DNA from: Volvox africanus
Lineage: Eukaryota; Chlorophyta; Chlorophyceae; Chlamydomonadales; Volvocaceae
Assembly (NCBI GenBank): GCA_030268105.1
Contig: BSDZ01000017.1
Span: 2,150,001-2,214,000, forward strand
Length of the DNA: 64,000 bases
Direction: 5' to 3'
Shown here: piece by piece, positions 1 through 12,231 of the stretch
Position numbering within the stretch: position 1 is the stretch's first letter
Layout: each line of letters opens with the position of its first letter
Notes under the pieces: generated by a model
The model's input: only the letters and a program-made list of their open reading frames with translations
The model's database searches: none
What the model was told of the DNA's origin: nothing
Made by a program: the position numbers and the translations under genes

Positions 1-904
1 GCAATATTGCCAAGAAGGCCCCTAAACCTGCGTCGGGGCGTAAAGGCGAGGCGAAAAGGTGCCCCTCTCAAGGGGGCCTTTCGTTGACCCTGGCAAAATA
101 GAACCGCCGCTCCAGGCAGCTGTGGTACAGCCGGGGCTGGAGTAGTAGCCAAACGGCCGTTGGGATAGGTATGCGGTGCTGTCTTGTCGATCACACACAC
201 ACCGCCCATCTTGTAATGAACGACAGTCGCCCCTCGCAACCCCGAAACAATCGCGCGAAGTCCCACAATTTCCTTTCTTTTCCTTTCCAATGAGAAAGGG
301 TGAAGTCCACCTATTCTCTTAACCTGACCCACAAACAACCTACGCATACTTTGGACGAATGGCGTACCCGTTTCCCCCTGTCTCCACCCCATTTGGAATC
401 GCTGGGCCGGTCCCAGGCCTCAACCTCACCTCCCACGGCACTGCCCGTTGCCAGCAGCCCTAAGACCGCCGCCCCGCACCGCGGCCAGCCCCACCTCCCT
501 GCAGCAGCGGATAACCGGAGGATGAAGTGCGCCACCGTACCCAGCAACGCACACAGCTCAGCATGCAGCTTCACTCCCGCGGGAGTGGCCGTCATCAGCC
601 TGGAGCAGGGGACAGGCAGGGACAGGCCTGGGATGAGGCCCTCGCGTAAAGTCACACACGTCAGTATTCACCAGCCGCCTGACAGTGGGATGGGAGCAGC
701 AACCCCTACTGAATCAGAGATGACGCAACTCACAGATGACTTAACTGAGACGGCAGTTAAATTCGATGACGGAGAGTGGGACCAGACACAGAATCAGAGT
801 TCTGAACGGGACATGCCGCCACGGCAGCCTATCAGCTCCTGACCATGTGCAGAGTGGAAAATGTGGGAGCAGGGGACGGCGGGCCCCGGTGCGGCCCCTT
901 CGCC
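1..904. other. No gene resolved at the left edge
   Basis: About 0.9 kb with no conserved protein pattern that I recognise on either strand. The longest open frame here (300-842, plus) has random-looking composition and no plausible splice partners. It may be the 3' flank of the minus-strand gene that ends at 905. Confidence 0.4.
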
Positions 905-3900
905 TCACCAGTCGTACTGCTCCCGCAGTAGGCGCTCCGTACTGGCCGTCACCTGCTCCGCTGCTGACATCAGCACTTTCCGCCGCCGCCACACCGCCAC
1001 CGCTACGATCGGGCCTAGCAGTAGCTGCATCAGAAGCGACAACACTTGAATATGCACAGCCAATGCTGTCTGGCCCCGGTGAAGTAGCGAAGGCTGCGGA
1101 GAAGAAGTCAAACCATTCGTGGCACCGCTCACAGTGTTGCCGGTAACCGTAGGGGTTCGGTGTCCACCACCGCCGCCCTTCCCAACCGCTGCAACCCTTT
1201 TAACGTCTTCCGCGTCACGTTTCTTCGCATGGCTCCTTGGACGCCTCAGCTGGGGCCGAAGGCTGGAAGCAGCGGAGGCCGTCATGACCTCGTGTGGGCC
1301 CTTAGGTGACCGCCAAGCTGCCTCAGCTGCTGCAACTGCCTGATGGTTGGTAGTACGATGCTCGGGAGATTCCCCGCTGCAGCGGCGCCCGGTAAGGATC
1401 CACGGGTCTGCGGCAGGGACATTCCAAGGTCCAAGATGTCTACCGTACATGTCGTATAGTGCACCGATGCACGCCACGATGTGTTGGGCGTGTGTGACTG
1501 CGTTCCGGAGGTAGTTGCAGGGACCAGGGGTAAGGGCCGTAGGGGAAGATGAAAAAAATCTCAATGACACGAAGAACCAGGCCGGGTCGAGGAAAGATAA
1601 CATGCAAGGATAATATGTTTTTGTTGATAAGTTGACTTGAGAACACGCAAGACCGCTGTGAAGAAGGAGATACTGCGCGGGAGCTTCTGTTGAGGCTTCG
1701 ATGGGATACACGCCAGAGGGTCCCTCAGCGGGGAAACGGTGAACAATACCGAAGAGAGAGAGAGCACGTGGAGCGAGGGATATAAAACACACTTGTGAAG
1801 GTGCCGCAAGGGCCGTATAACTCGAGAGCATACACAGCCAGGCGTAAGCCAAATGTAAGCCCGTTCATGCATTCAACAGGGACACTCCAGGGGTGGAAAC
1901 CGTAAGGTTGCGCTCTCCGCAGCCAAGGTCCCTTGGCTGGTCAGTACAGCACCGGCTGGTGGTGGTCATGTACCCTCGGGGGAAGGGGGTGCGGAAGCGG
2001 TACGCACGGCACTGGGGAGAGATGCACCATGGCATGTGCGTCGGGGAGCAACTCAGGTTCGTGTCACAATTCGTGTCACATGAACCCAGATGGGCGCCCT
2101 GGTTTGGCAGAGGGCCTCCCATCGCACTTAAACTCTAAGCCAAGCTTACTCGTATCAATCTCTCCCTTTTCCAGTATAAGGATTTCCCGTATCACACACA
2201 TTCACACACCTGTGGCCGAGTGCTGTATGGCAAATTCCGCTGCACGCCCCACCGCCTGCAACGGTCCCAGTAGGAATGGCGACACCGGCACGGGCGCTCT
2301 TTGCAGTGGAGCCGACGGCAATGCCGCAGCTTCGAGTGCCAGCAGCTTTGACGCCGTAGTGGAAGTCGCTGCTGGAGGACCCTTAACACCTGCCGTTGCA
2401 ACCGACCCAGCCAGCGGGACTGAGGGCAGTTCGGTGCTCCACCTTGGCCCTCGCAAGTCGGGATTGCCACATGGGCGGAGGGCCAGACGCAGGGGCAGCG
2501 GGCCGGGGAGCGCAGCCGGCGGGGCTGCTGTGCGTATGGGTAGATAAGAGGGGATATAAGGGGGAAACTTAGCGTCAGGTGGCCATCTGAGGAGTGACGC
2601 CAAAAGAAGGACGCAATGCGGTGAAGTATATGTGTAGGGGAAGCACGCGATCCACACGCGAGGGGCCCCAACACCGGCACCAGGCAGACAGGGAACCAGT
2701 TGCAGCCAGTTGGGGTCGATGGCGGCCAGGTGAGTTGTAAGAATTGGAAGGCACGAGTTTCGTGAGCGCCTGCCGCTCCTGGGAGGCGGACGCTCCTGGA
2801 CCACATGTAAAATGACAACCGACCCACCCACATGGGTCGCGGTGCGTTGAGCTCCGATAAAGCGGGGATCCCTAGCGGCCCCTCTGATGCCTCTGGTACC
2901 TCTTGTAAAGCGCGCCCGACCTGAACACCAGAGCCACACCTGCACTCTCACGCCACCTCCCCGCCGCCCAGCCTGAACCCGCGAACACCCTGACATCACC
3001 ATACCATACTGACACCAGACCACCTCCTCTTACTGGTGGTGGCCTTCACATCTGGCCCCAGACGGCCATCAGCCTCTGTCTGGGCCACTTGCCACCAAGA
3101 CAGCCAGTCGTACAAAAACACCTGCAAGAGGGGACTAACAGTGTCACTGTAAACACACGGAGAAAGGATAACAAACCCAGGATCTAAATACGTTAGGGGC
3201 CGGTAGGAGGAAACGGTGGCAGCGGTACTGCGGTAGTAGTACTGCAAGAGTGGGACCGCTGGGGAGGCTCCCCAGTGTTGGTTGTATTATGACCTAAGAA
3301 AATGCTCGCGACTTAACCTTAGGATTAGACATCCTTATCATTATCGTGATACTTCACCCAGCACCAGGCCTGCAGGCGCCCCCTTCCAATTTCCCATGGT
3401 CCTTAACCTGCGGCTACCGCGTACCCCTCTCCTAAACCCCCCTCCATTCGCCCACTCCGACACGCGCCCGGCCGATTTGGTTATTGGTTCACTATTTTCC
3501 CGTTCCCAGTTCCTTCCCCTAGAATTTCTGAACCCACAATCACAATCACTATGTCGATGCGACATGTACGGAATGTCTAGCAAATTGCACGAAACTATCA
3601 ACATTAACGGCGTGGTAATGGACGGATGTCAGAACCCTGGACGCTGTATATGATCAGAGGGGCATGTGGGGGGGGGATCGCAGATCACAATGGTAGCGGT
3701 GGGACAACGCATAGGGCATGAAGTTCACAGGTGGTAGGGGCTGGTGGGGCTGGTGGGGCTGGTGGGAGTCCTGTTTCTGTATGCATCGATGCGACGCACG
3801 TCACAACACACACGATTATCTCCGGGCATGCGTGCTGGGCCCCGACCTGGAGCTGCAACGGCTCTCCGGGACCCGGTTCAACGACTGCCGACGTTGGGAC

Positions 3901-4300
3901 TGCGGTGTAGCGGCCGTCCTTCCAGACCACAACTTGAAGCCCAAACAGCGTCACCCCGGGAGCGCTGGGTCTGTTGCAACACTGAGTCCTTGGAGCAGGT
4001 CGATGCATTTTGCGAAGGAGAGGGGATGATAACGCGGCCCTGCCATGAGCACTCCCACAGGGCAGGTCAGGGTACCACACCACGCGAGCTCGAAACTCCG
4101 TGGGCCCGAGCGGGACTGACGCGTGATGGGCGCCGGGACGCAGGTAAACGTCTAAGCCTTGGCTATGGGGCCGGCAGTGTGCATCTATAACGACCTCTTT
4201 GTATATACTCGGCGAAGGCAGCGTCGGTACTTGCCAACCAAGGGCTAGGAACAGGCGCATGACATGAACTTTCGGCATGGAAGTCTGTATGCCTATCCTT
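905..4300 (-). CDS. Unrecognised membrane protein, 3' part (approximate model)
   Basis: The stop codon is at 905-907. The last open stretch (905 to about 1500) ends in one strong hydrophobic helix of about 22 residues, then Arg-Arg-Arg-Lys and a short cytoplasmic-looking tail. This suits a C-terminal membrane anchor. Upstream on the same strand, at about 3815-3960, an exon-like stretch reads as a compact beta-rich segment (GVTLFGLQVVVWKDGRY). Another at about 4060-4290 includes SVPLGPTEFRARVVWYPDLP. Both would suit an ectodomain. An Ala/Pro/Ser-rich stretch at 2202-2560 could be a linker. Splice sites between these pieces were not settled and no family was recognised. The strand and the C-terminal membrane segment are the firmer parts. 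The exon set is a guess and some pieces may be chance open frames. Confidence 0.35.
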
Positions 4301-4649
4301 GACGTACTGATTATGTTCGAGGGTGTCACTGCTATTCCGTGAGCTTGGCATCGTTATGTGGGCATTCTATAAGGACGTATTATATGAAACCTTCGATGTA
4401 TCCGATTTGGTTCTGCAGAGTTTTTCCAGTAACATGTGCAGCACGAGTGTCCGTCACTTTTGTCGGTTGTGTACGCTTCTTGTGTTGGACGAGCGATCTA
4501 CGGACGCGGTCCTCAGGATAGGAAAGTTCAGCGGTTTGACAAATTATAGTGTTTTTCAAGTGGACCTCTGCCTTCCCCGTCCAGAGCGACTCTGACCCAC
4601 CGTCACAGGACAAATGGTCCTCGGGCAACTGTTTAGCCCCCAAACACAG

Positions 4650-7600
4650 GCGATTTTTTTCAATTGGAAAGAAAAACCTGTTCAACGTATGCTGGATTTT
4701 GATTATGTTTGCGGTAAGCTACCATGCGGATGCTATTATTAAACGCAGGTGTTAACGACCAGTGCTGAAGCGATCTGATGCATCTTGCTGCGCGCTCATA
4801 GGCCGCGAGACATCATCAGTCGCAGCCATTGTTCAGCCTGGGAGCTCTGGAGGCTTCCAAAAGCTATTTTTCGGAAAGGCCGAGATCGCTATTCCTGTCT
4901 ACGGGAGGTATGCATGGGACACAGCTGGAGCACCTCGTCTATCGTTTTCGTATCTATTAGTTGAATATTCTAAATCGGCATTGGCAACGTGGATAAAGGT
5001 GGCGGAAAGGTCTATACGTGGTAACGCGCATTCTTGGATATACCGCTTTTTCACCTCACATCTGATTTCATATCTCCACAAATCACCATTTCCTACCCTG
5101 CACAGTTTCATGGTGGGCAAATTTAGACGCCTTCCTGCTCGTCCGCCCGCCCACCCTACCCTTGAAATGCAGCACCACCGAGGCCACTCGGAAGCACCCG
5201 AAAGCTGACGTCTTCATTAACTATGCGTCATTCCGCAGGTGGGTTGCATGAGTGTGCAGTCACCAAAATTAAATAAACACAAACAGAGATGTTCCTTATG
5301 GCGGACGAATGAGGGAAGCCGACAGAACCCTGCAAAGTCCACTGGGTCCCAGCATGTCCAACGTGTTCTCAGGGTCAGTTGTGCCTTCCAGCCCGCATGA
5401 GAATTACCAATAGAGCGCCGATCGGATCGCGTTCGCAGGCCGCGACCACTCCACCCCAATAATCCAAATAGTCTGTCTGGCTTTGAATTGCGAGACAGCA
5501 TCTGGCGACAGCTCTTTATAGGAGATGATGTTTGTGGGGGATGTATTTCCTACCTGGTCTACCTGACCCCGCGGCCGTATCTCAGTGGATGCAGCGGATG
5601 CCTCAGATGTTCAGCTGCCAAACCTGCGCTCCTCCATCGCTGTTATTCGTGTGCCCATACCTTAACCTTCTGCTCTCTACACGTTACAACATGTGCGAGT
5701 TACAACCCTCATTTACAAACTGTATTTTGTACTCTCGTGTGGCCTGTTAACCACACCCTGTTTCTTGCTCCCTGCGGCCGCCCGGCCGGGCATATTTTAT
5801 TCAACCACAAACATCCAACCTTCAACTTCCAGCGCCTATGAGTCCTCCCTGGAGGCCCTCAAGGCCGCTACCATTCGCGTGGTGGCTGTCATTGCAGAGG
5901 GTGTTCCAGAGAAGGACACCAAGCACCTCATTGCCTTCGCGCGGGCTAACAACAAAGTGATCATTGGACCGGCCACCGTCGGCGGTGTGCAGGTGAGGAG
6001 GGTTGGGTTTGGGGGGCGGGGGGCAGGAGAAGCCAGAGCGGGACGGGCAAGAGCGGGGAATGCATGCAGATCCCTTGGTTTGTGTGCCACTTGCCAAGAA
6101 GTGCGTCCTTTCGTTGCGTTGTGCAGCGCTCGAGAACTGTTTTCAGTACGCAGGATTGATATATTTTAGTTGTTTGGTAGTTCAAAAGCCGCCACTCCCG
6201 GCTGTCCATACTAACCCAAACCCAAAGTGCCCTACCGGATGGCTCCGGTGGTTCGTGTGCCCTTAACGAATGTCCTGTATCGGATCCCTAGTTGTCCGCA
6301 TTCTCACGCCCTTCTTCGCCTCTCTTTTCAAATAAGGCCGGTGCCTTCAAAATTGGTGACACGGCGGGCACATTGGACAACATCATCGCCTGCAAGCTGC
6401 ACCGTCCCGGATCCGTGGGCTTCGTATCCAAGTCCGGTGGCATGTCAAATGAGATGTATAACGTGCTGGCTAGAGCCACGGACGGACTCTACGAGGGTAG
6501 GTGGGTAGTGATTGCACAATCAAGGTTTATGAAGGCCCTCGTGGGTGAGTGGGCGAGGCTCCTTGAGAGAATGGGCGATGCACAGCGTGTGGTGGCGCTT
6601 ATGCTGGCCTGGCGCTGGGGTCCAGCAGAAGAGGGTGGGTTTGGGACCTAATGAGGTGGCTGGGCCCTGCCTATTTGGTGTTTCGGCCTGTCTGACCGCC
6701 CGGGTCTGTCTGGGGGCCAGCCAAGTTGACCACGATGTGGGGATGGGTAGGTGGGCAGGTGCGTCCGGCGATCTCGTCTGTCGTCTGACCAGTCTCGTGG
6801 CAGAGAAAACGACGTCGACGACCGTCTATCTTCTTGGCTTCCATCGTGTGCTTGCACGGGACTGCAGGTATTGCCATCGGAGGTGACACTTTCCCCGGTT
6901 CCACCTTGTCGGATCACTGCTTGCGATACGAGGTAAGCCGAAGGTGCGACGAGTTGGCGGCTGCTGGCGGCGAAGCTTGGCGTCTGACTGCGGACCTAGT
7001 TTATGGCATTCCCCATCCGATCCCCTACTCCCCACCGCTACCTATTCGCATCGTTGCCGCTTTGGGGTTGCTACCAGATCAGCTCCTTGTAGCTTGTACT
7101 CACGGCATTACGCGGCTTAAGTAGTGCCGTTGACCATTCCTGCACGAGTTTGCGATGGGACCTGTGTCGTTGGACCTTGGTAAGCCGTCTCTCCGCTACG
7201 ACCGCCTCCTTCCTCACTACCACGTCGACTACGCCATGCCGCCCCTCCATAGCAAGTTGCCGCCATTAAGATGATCGTGGTGCTGGGCGAGCTGGGTGGC
7301 CGAGACGAGTACGGGCTGGTGGAGGCCATAAAGGCGGGGGCTATCACCAAGCCTGTGGTGGCGTGGGTAAGTAGGCACTGTAAAGTCTGGGTGGGGAGCT
7401 ACGTGAGGGAAGCTGGGGAACAGTCACGGGTGCAGCTATTCGAACAGGTGCTATGTGCAGGTGAGGTTATGTGAATCCGCAGTGCTGCTTTTGATTCGGC
7501 GGGGCTAGCGCACCAGGCCCTCTGCGAATGGAGGCTTCCCAGGCCCAACCGCACAGGCCGCCTTATCGGAGTTCCCGGTCCACTATTAAGTCTACAGGCA

Positions 7601-10600
7601 CAGTTCACGTGACGCGACGTGTTATTTTGCTACCCTGCCCTCCCGCTGTTCCTCTCTCTACCTACGAAAACTTAACATCCAGGTGTCGGGCACTTGTGCC
7701 AAACTCTTTAAGAGCGAGGTGCAATTCGGGCACGCGGGTGCTCGCAGCGGTGGAGATCTGGACAGTGCGCAGGTACGTGAGGATGGTCTAGATGGGGTTT
7801 GTTTTCGATCTTTGATCCCCTACGGGTGCAGGGAGTCATTTGATTGCGGGCGAATCGGGAAGACATGAAGAATAAACGAGTCCTGGTACCGCTGCTGAAG
7901 ATTACAAGCTCTAACTGTGATGGTCGGGTGATTAGGGAATGATGCAGGGCTCTGAAGTGCGAAGCGGTTTAGCATGACCGTGGCCCCAATATGCATTTCC
8001 CCGCAAGCCCCTAACTTGATCGGACCCCAACTTTGGAGGTGGGCCAAAGGGATGGGCGGAGGTTGACTCTGCCTCAGCAGAGCCTCCTCCTTGGCATTGC
8101 TGCAGTCGGTTATCGCTCAACACGCTTATACCGCTCATGGAGGGAGATCTCGGTTCCCCAGGCGGGTGCAGCACGCGCGGGGCTGGTGAACGCCCCTGCA
8201 TGCCGTCCTCTTGGCTCTCTTGCATCAAGCACCCACCGGGCACTGTGGCACCGAGTCGCGCGCCTCAGCCACTAGCATGTTGGGTAGCCCTTCCCGCTGC
8301 CCATCTACAATGCCAGGCAGGCAGGCCTGTCCTCTTCGCGCTCAATCAGCATTGCTCTATATTTTTCACCCCAAATTTCTTTCAACTTCTACTTCAAGGC
8401 TAAGAATGCGGCGCTGCGTGACGCTGGTGCTTTGGTCCCTGACTCCTTCGAGGGGCTCGAGGAGCTCATCAGGTGGGATGGTTGGAAAGCTGGTGGGTTG
8501 AGGGCGGGTCTCCCACGGGAAGAGGGCTCAAGGCAGGCTTATGCATCTCTCGCTTGGAGTATTGGACAAGCCGGCGCAAGCACGGGCACGGTGAGAAGGA
8601 TCGTGATGTCCTCTGCACCTCAACGGATGCCACAAATTGGTAATCTTCGCTAGCAAGGTCGATAAACCCAACGTGAAACCTGATGTCAAAATCCCGTCCC
8701 CGGTCCCTTTCTCATGGGACCGGCTCCTCCAGCTCTACGTACCAGCGTCTGGTGCAGTCGGGGCAGCTAGTGCCAGCCAAGGACGTGGCTCCGCCCCCCA
8801 TCCCACAAGATCTGGCGGCAGCCGTTGCAGCCGGCAAGGTGGGGCCCGGGCCCTGAGAAGGGTAAGGGAATAGGGTCGAGAATTTCCACAGCTGATGAAG
8901 GGACGAACCCAAAGCTGGACCCCACAATAGCACAGTGGTAAGGCCGCCGCGGCAGAGTAAATACCAGAGGGCCCTCGAGGTTGGCTGCGGGAAAGAGGTG
9001 TATTGCGGTCCTTGCAGAAAATTAGAAGGCTGAGACGGTTGTCTAGACAGCGCTTGGGTTGAAGTTATGAGAACAATACACGGCTTCATTAACCAAACCA
9101 CACCTCCTTTTCCAATTGCCCTGCTGGACCTGTTCGTAAGGCGCAAGCGCGGCTCCATTTTTCCACATGCACTTTACCCTTAGCCCCTTCCCTATTCATG
9201 TTGCTCGCCGTAATAATGAACATAAACCAATACACAGCATTCGTTCATGATCCCCTTGTACTGTTGTCCTTCTTCTCCCCTCGCCAAATCCTCCTTCTTT
9301 GATAGCTGGCCCCTCCTTTGATAACTCATTTATCATGGGTGCCGGGGTATTTTCGTCCGACGTAGTCCTCACCTCCTTTCATCCCGGCCCTTTCTTTCCG
9401 GCACTCTCGTTCCGGTCCTTTCCTCCCCTGTACTTTTACGTTGACCAGGTCCGCGTGCCCACTCACATCGTGTCCACCATTTGCGACGACCGCGGCGAGG
9501 AGCCCACCTACTACGGTGTCAGCATGTCGGAGCTGATCGAAGGAGATTATGGTATCGGGGACGTCATCTCGCTGCTTTGGTTCAAGCGCAAGCTGCCCAA
9601 GTACGCCTCCAAGTTTATCGAGGTGGGACCGCGGGGAGCAGCATCCATATCAGGACGGGAGTAACTTGTAGTAAAAAAGGCAGGCCGGTGAAGAGGAAGA
9701 GGCAGGAAAAGGGGCGGGTGCAGTGGGTGAGGGGACGTCCGGAAGGCATGCAGTGGGTGCGGAAAGTACACTGTTCGGCAGTCCCTCATGAACGGCGGGT
9801 GGGAGCTGTTCTTGTCCATCTGCACTTTTATGTTGCCAATGAAACGCAGCAGTCCAGCCTGATTTTGTGATAATTCTTTCATAGGCCGCGTTCCCCGACG
9901 CCCAATCTGGGACTCTGTGATACCTCTCGGCTGATTATCAGGCTGGACTTTCCTTTGTTTGTGCTGTCACCCGTTTTTAACACCGCCATCGTCACCAACC
10001 AGCCCTAACTTGATCTCGTGCTGTGAATATGTCTGTATGTATATTGCATAGCTGTAAAGAGACAATAACACGTTCTTTCCCACGCACTGAAAAGCGCAGA
10101 TGTGCGTGATGATGTGCGCCGACCACGGTCCATGCGTGTCCGGTGCGCACAACGCCATCGTGACTAGCCGGGCGGGTAAGGACCTGGTCAGCTGCCTGGT
10201 CAGCGGATTGCTCACCATCGGGCCCAGGTTCGGTGGAGCCATCGACGACGCCGCTCGGTGAGGAAGGGAGCGGGAGGGTTAGGGTCAACCAACTATGAGG
10301 CCCCAACGACCCCAGGAAAGGGAGGGGAGAAAAGGCGAGATTACGAAAATTGCAGCTGAAGGGCAGCGCAATAATATACCAAGCCAAGAGGCTTCAGATC
10401 GAGGTCGTTGGTAAGGTAAGTGTGAAGTCCATTTGCGAGTTGCAGATGGGAGGGGGCTAGGATAAAACAAGAGCACAGGAACCCACGGACGTAAATGAAG
10501 AAGGGGATGGGGTGGGAGGTAGGTGGGAGTTGCGGTTTGCCGGAAAACTGGCAGGCAGCCGTTGCATTCAACGATTAGGCGTTATACCAGTACCGCAGCC

Positions 10601-12231
10601 TTCTCTATGTCGTGCCGCCGGAGGTGCTTCCGAGCGCGATGGTCTCGTCACAAACCGTACTGCTTGCATGTCTACGTCCGTACCTAGCCGGTTCAATCCA
10701 TCTCGTCTCCCCCTTGCGTCGTTTGCCCTGCCTTGCATGGATGCATGCTGTATTGCCCGCATATTGACCCTTCATCCAGCTAGCTTCTCGTTTTGTTTAC
10801 TCGATCTCGCCCCTTTATGGCCCTTGCTTGTGATGTGCAGGCTGTTCAAGGCTGCATGCGACGCGCATCAGAGCCCGCAGGACTTTGTGGAGGGCCTGAA
10901 GAAAAAAGGCATCCGCGTGTCCGGGATCGGCCATCGCATCAAGTCCAAGGACAACCGGGACAAACGCGTAGAGCTGCTGCAAAACTATGCGCGCAAGGTG
11001 TGACGCTGGTTGAAGTGGGTCCAGGCAGAGGAGGGAGAGGGTTCAGGCAGAGGAAATATGACATATCCCTCTTCCTCCAAAGTAAGGTCACACAACAAAA
11101 GATCGTCCACCGACCGAAGGGGGACCGAGAGGAGGAAAGAAAGCCCGAGGAAGACAATGCCTTTCCTAACGGAAGGCATTAATTCTATTTGGTTACGGTC
11201 TGAATGTGTTGGTAAAACTCCCGTTTCCTGGCAATCTGATGGTTGCCGCCTTTATTTTTGCCTTCCCACGCAGTTCTTCCCGTCCACTCGTTACCTGGAC
11301 TACGCGGTCTCCGTGGAGACGTACACGCTGCAGAAAGCTCCCAACTTGGTAAGGATGCGTGGGGAGGCGGTTGGAAAGGTGGTGTGGAGGAAGTTGCATC
11401 TCGGCGGGTCTATGAAAGGGATGGGGTATAGGAGATACGGACAGGAGTAGTATTTCAGTGCATTACGTGCCACCCGTACCTTAGGTCCCCCGTGCTGCTC
11501 CTTGTCCGGTCTGCTGATTGGCATACACTTAATCCGTGCATAGGTGGTTGAGTTTAGGCTAAAGCATTAAGCTACTCGGCCAGGGGATACTCCGGGCATA
11601 AGCCTCTCTGCCAGCTCACCCTGTTCCGGCGCCTGGGATTGCAGGTGTTGAACGTGGATGGCTGCATCGGCGCTCTGTTCCTGGACCTGCTGGCGGCCTC
11701 GGGATGCTTCACGGAGGTGGAGGCAGCGCAGATCGTGGAGATCGGGTGCGTGAGTGGTGCGGAATTCGGGCGCTTCGGGCCCCACACGCTCTTCGGGCCC
11801 CACACGCTCTTCGGGCCCCACACGCTCTTCGGGCCACACGCTCTTTTGGGCCAAATGGCGCTGCCCCACCGTTTCTTGAAGCTCTCCCTTCCATTGCCTT
11901 CATGTCAACTCCTTCCTAACAATTCCTTCCTATCGCCTTGCCTTCCTCTCCTTCCAAATGCCTCTTCGGTGCTGTCCTTGAGTCCGGGCCTTCCGTATTA
12001 ACGAGTTTTCACCTCCTCCCCTTGATTTCTGATTCTTCTCTCCGCCCCACTGTGCACTCGCCTTCCCCCTGTCCTCCCTCCTTCCCCGTTCTTACCTGGC
12101 GCTGCAGCTACCTGAACGCGCTGTTTGTGGTGGCCCGCTCCATCGGTCTTGTGGGTCACGCGCTGGACCAGAAGCGCCTGCAACAGCCGCTGTACCGTCA
12201 TCCCTGGGAGGATGTACTCTACACCAGCTGA
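4650..12231 (+). CDS. ACLB: ATP-citrate lyase subunit B (ACLB), first codons missing
   Basis: Subunit B of the plant-type heteromeric ATP-citrate lyase makes cytosolic acetyl-CoA and oxaloacetate from citrate, ATP and CoA, together with an ACLA subunit encoded elsewhere. Sixteen exons chain in phase with GT-AG borders: 4650-4713, 4802-4907, 5173-5238, 5833-5992, 6337-6496, 6868-6932, 7253-7366, 7683-7772, 8399-8472, 8733-8838, 9449-9622, 10100-10257, 10841-10997, 11274-11348, 11645-11745 and 12108-12231 (TGA). They give 597 residues. Plant ACLB has about 608, so only about 10-12 N-terminal residues lie in an unfound first exon. Visible landmarks are [32 protein letters not shown], the phospho-histidine loop FGHAGA, and the citrate-synthase-like part with [13 protein letters not shown] and [20 protein letters not shown]. 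The C terminus is [15 protein letters not shown]. No frameshift or internal stop was seen. The identity is very secure. Confidence 0.96.
11773..11842. repeat. 18-bp tandem repeat in an ACLB intron
   Basis: Three exact copies of an 18-bp unit (cttcgggccccacacgct) are followed by a copy shortened by 2 bp. The array lies just inside the last ACLB intron, 27 bp after the donor site at 11746. It explains the repetitive open frames on both strands here. Confidence 0.9.
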
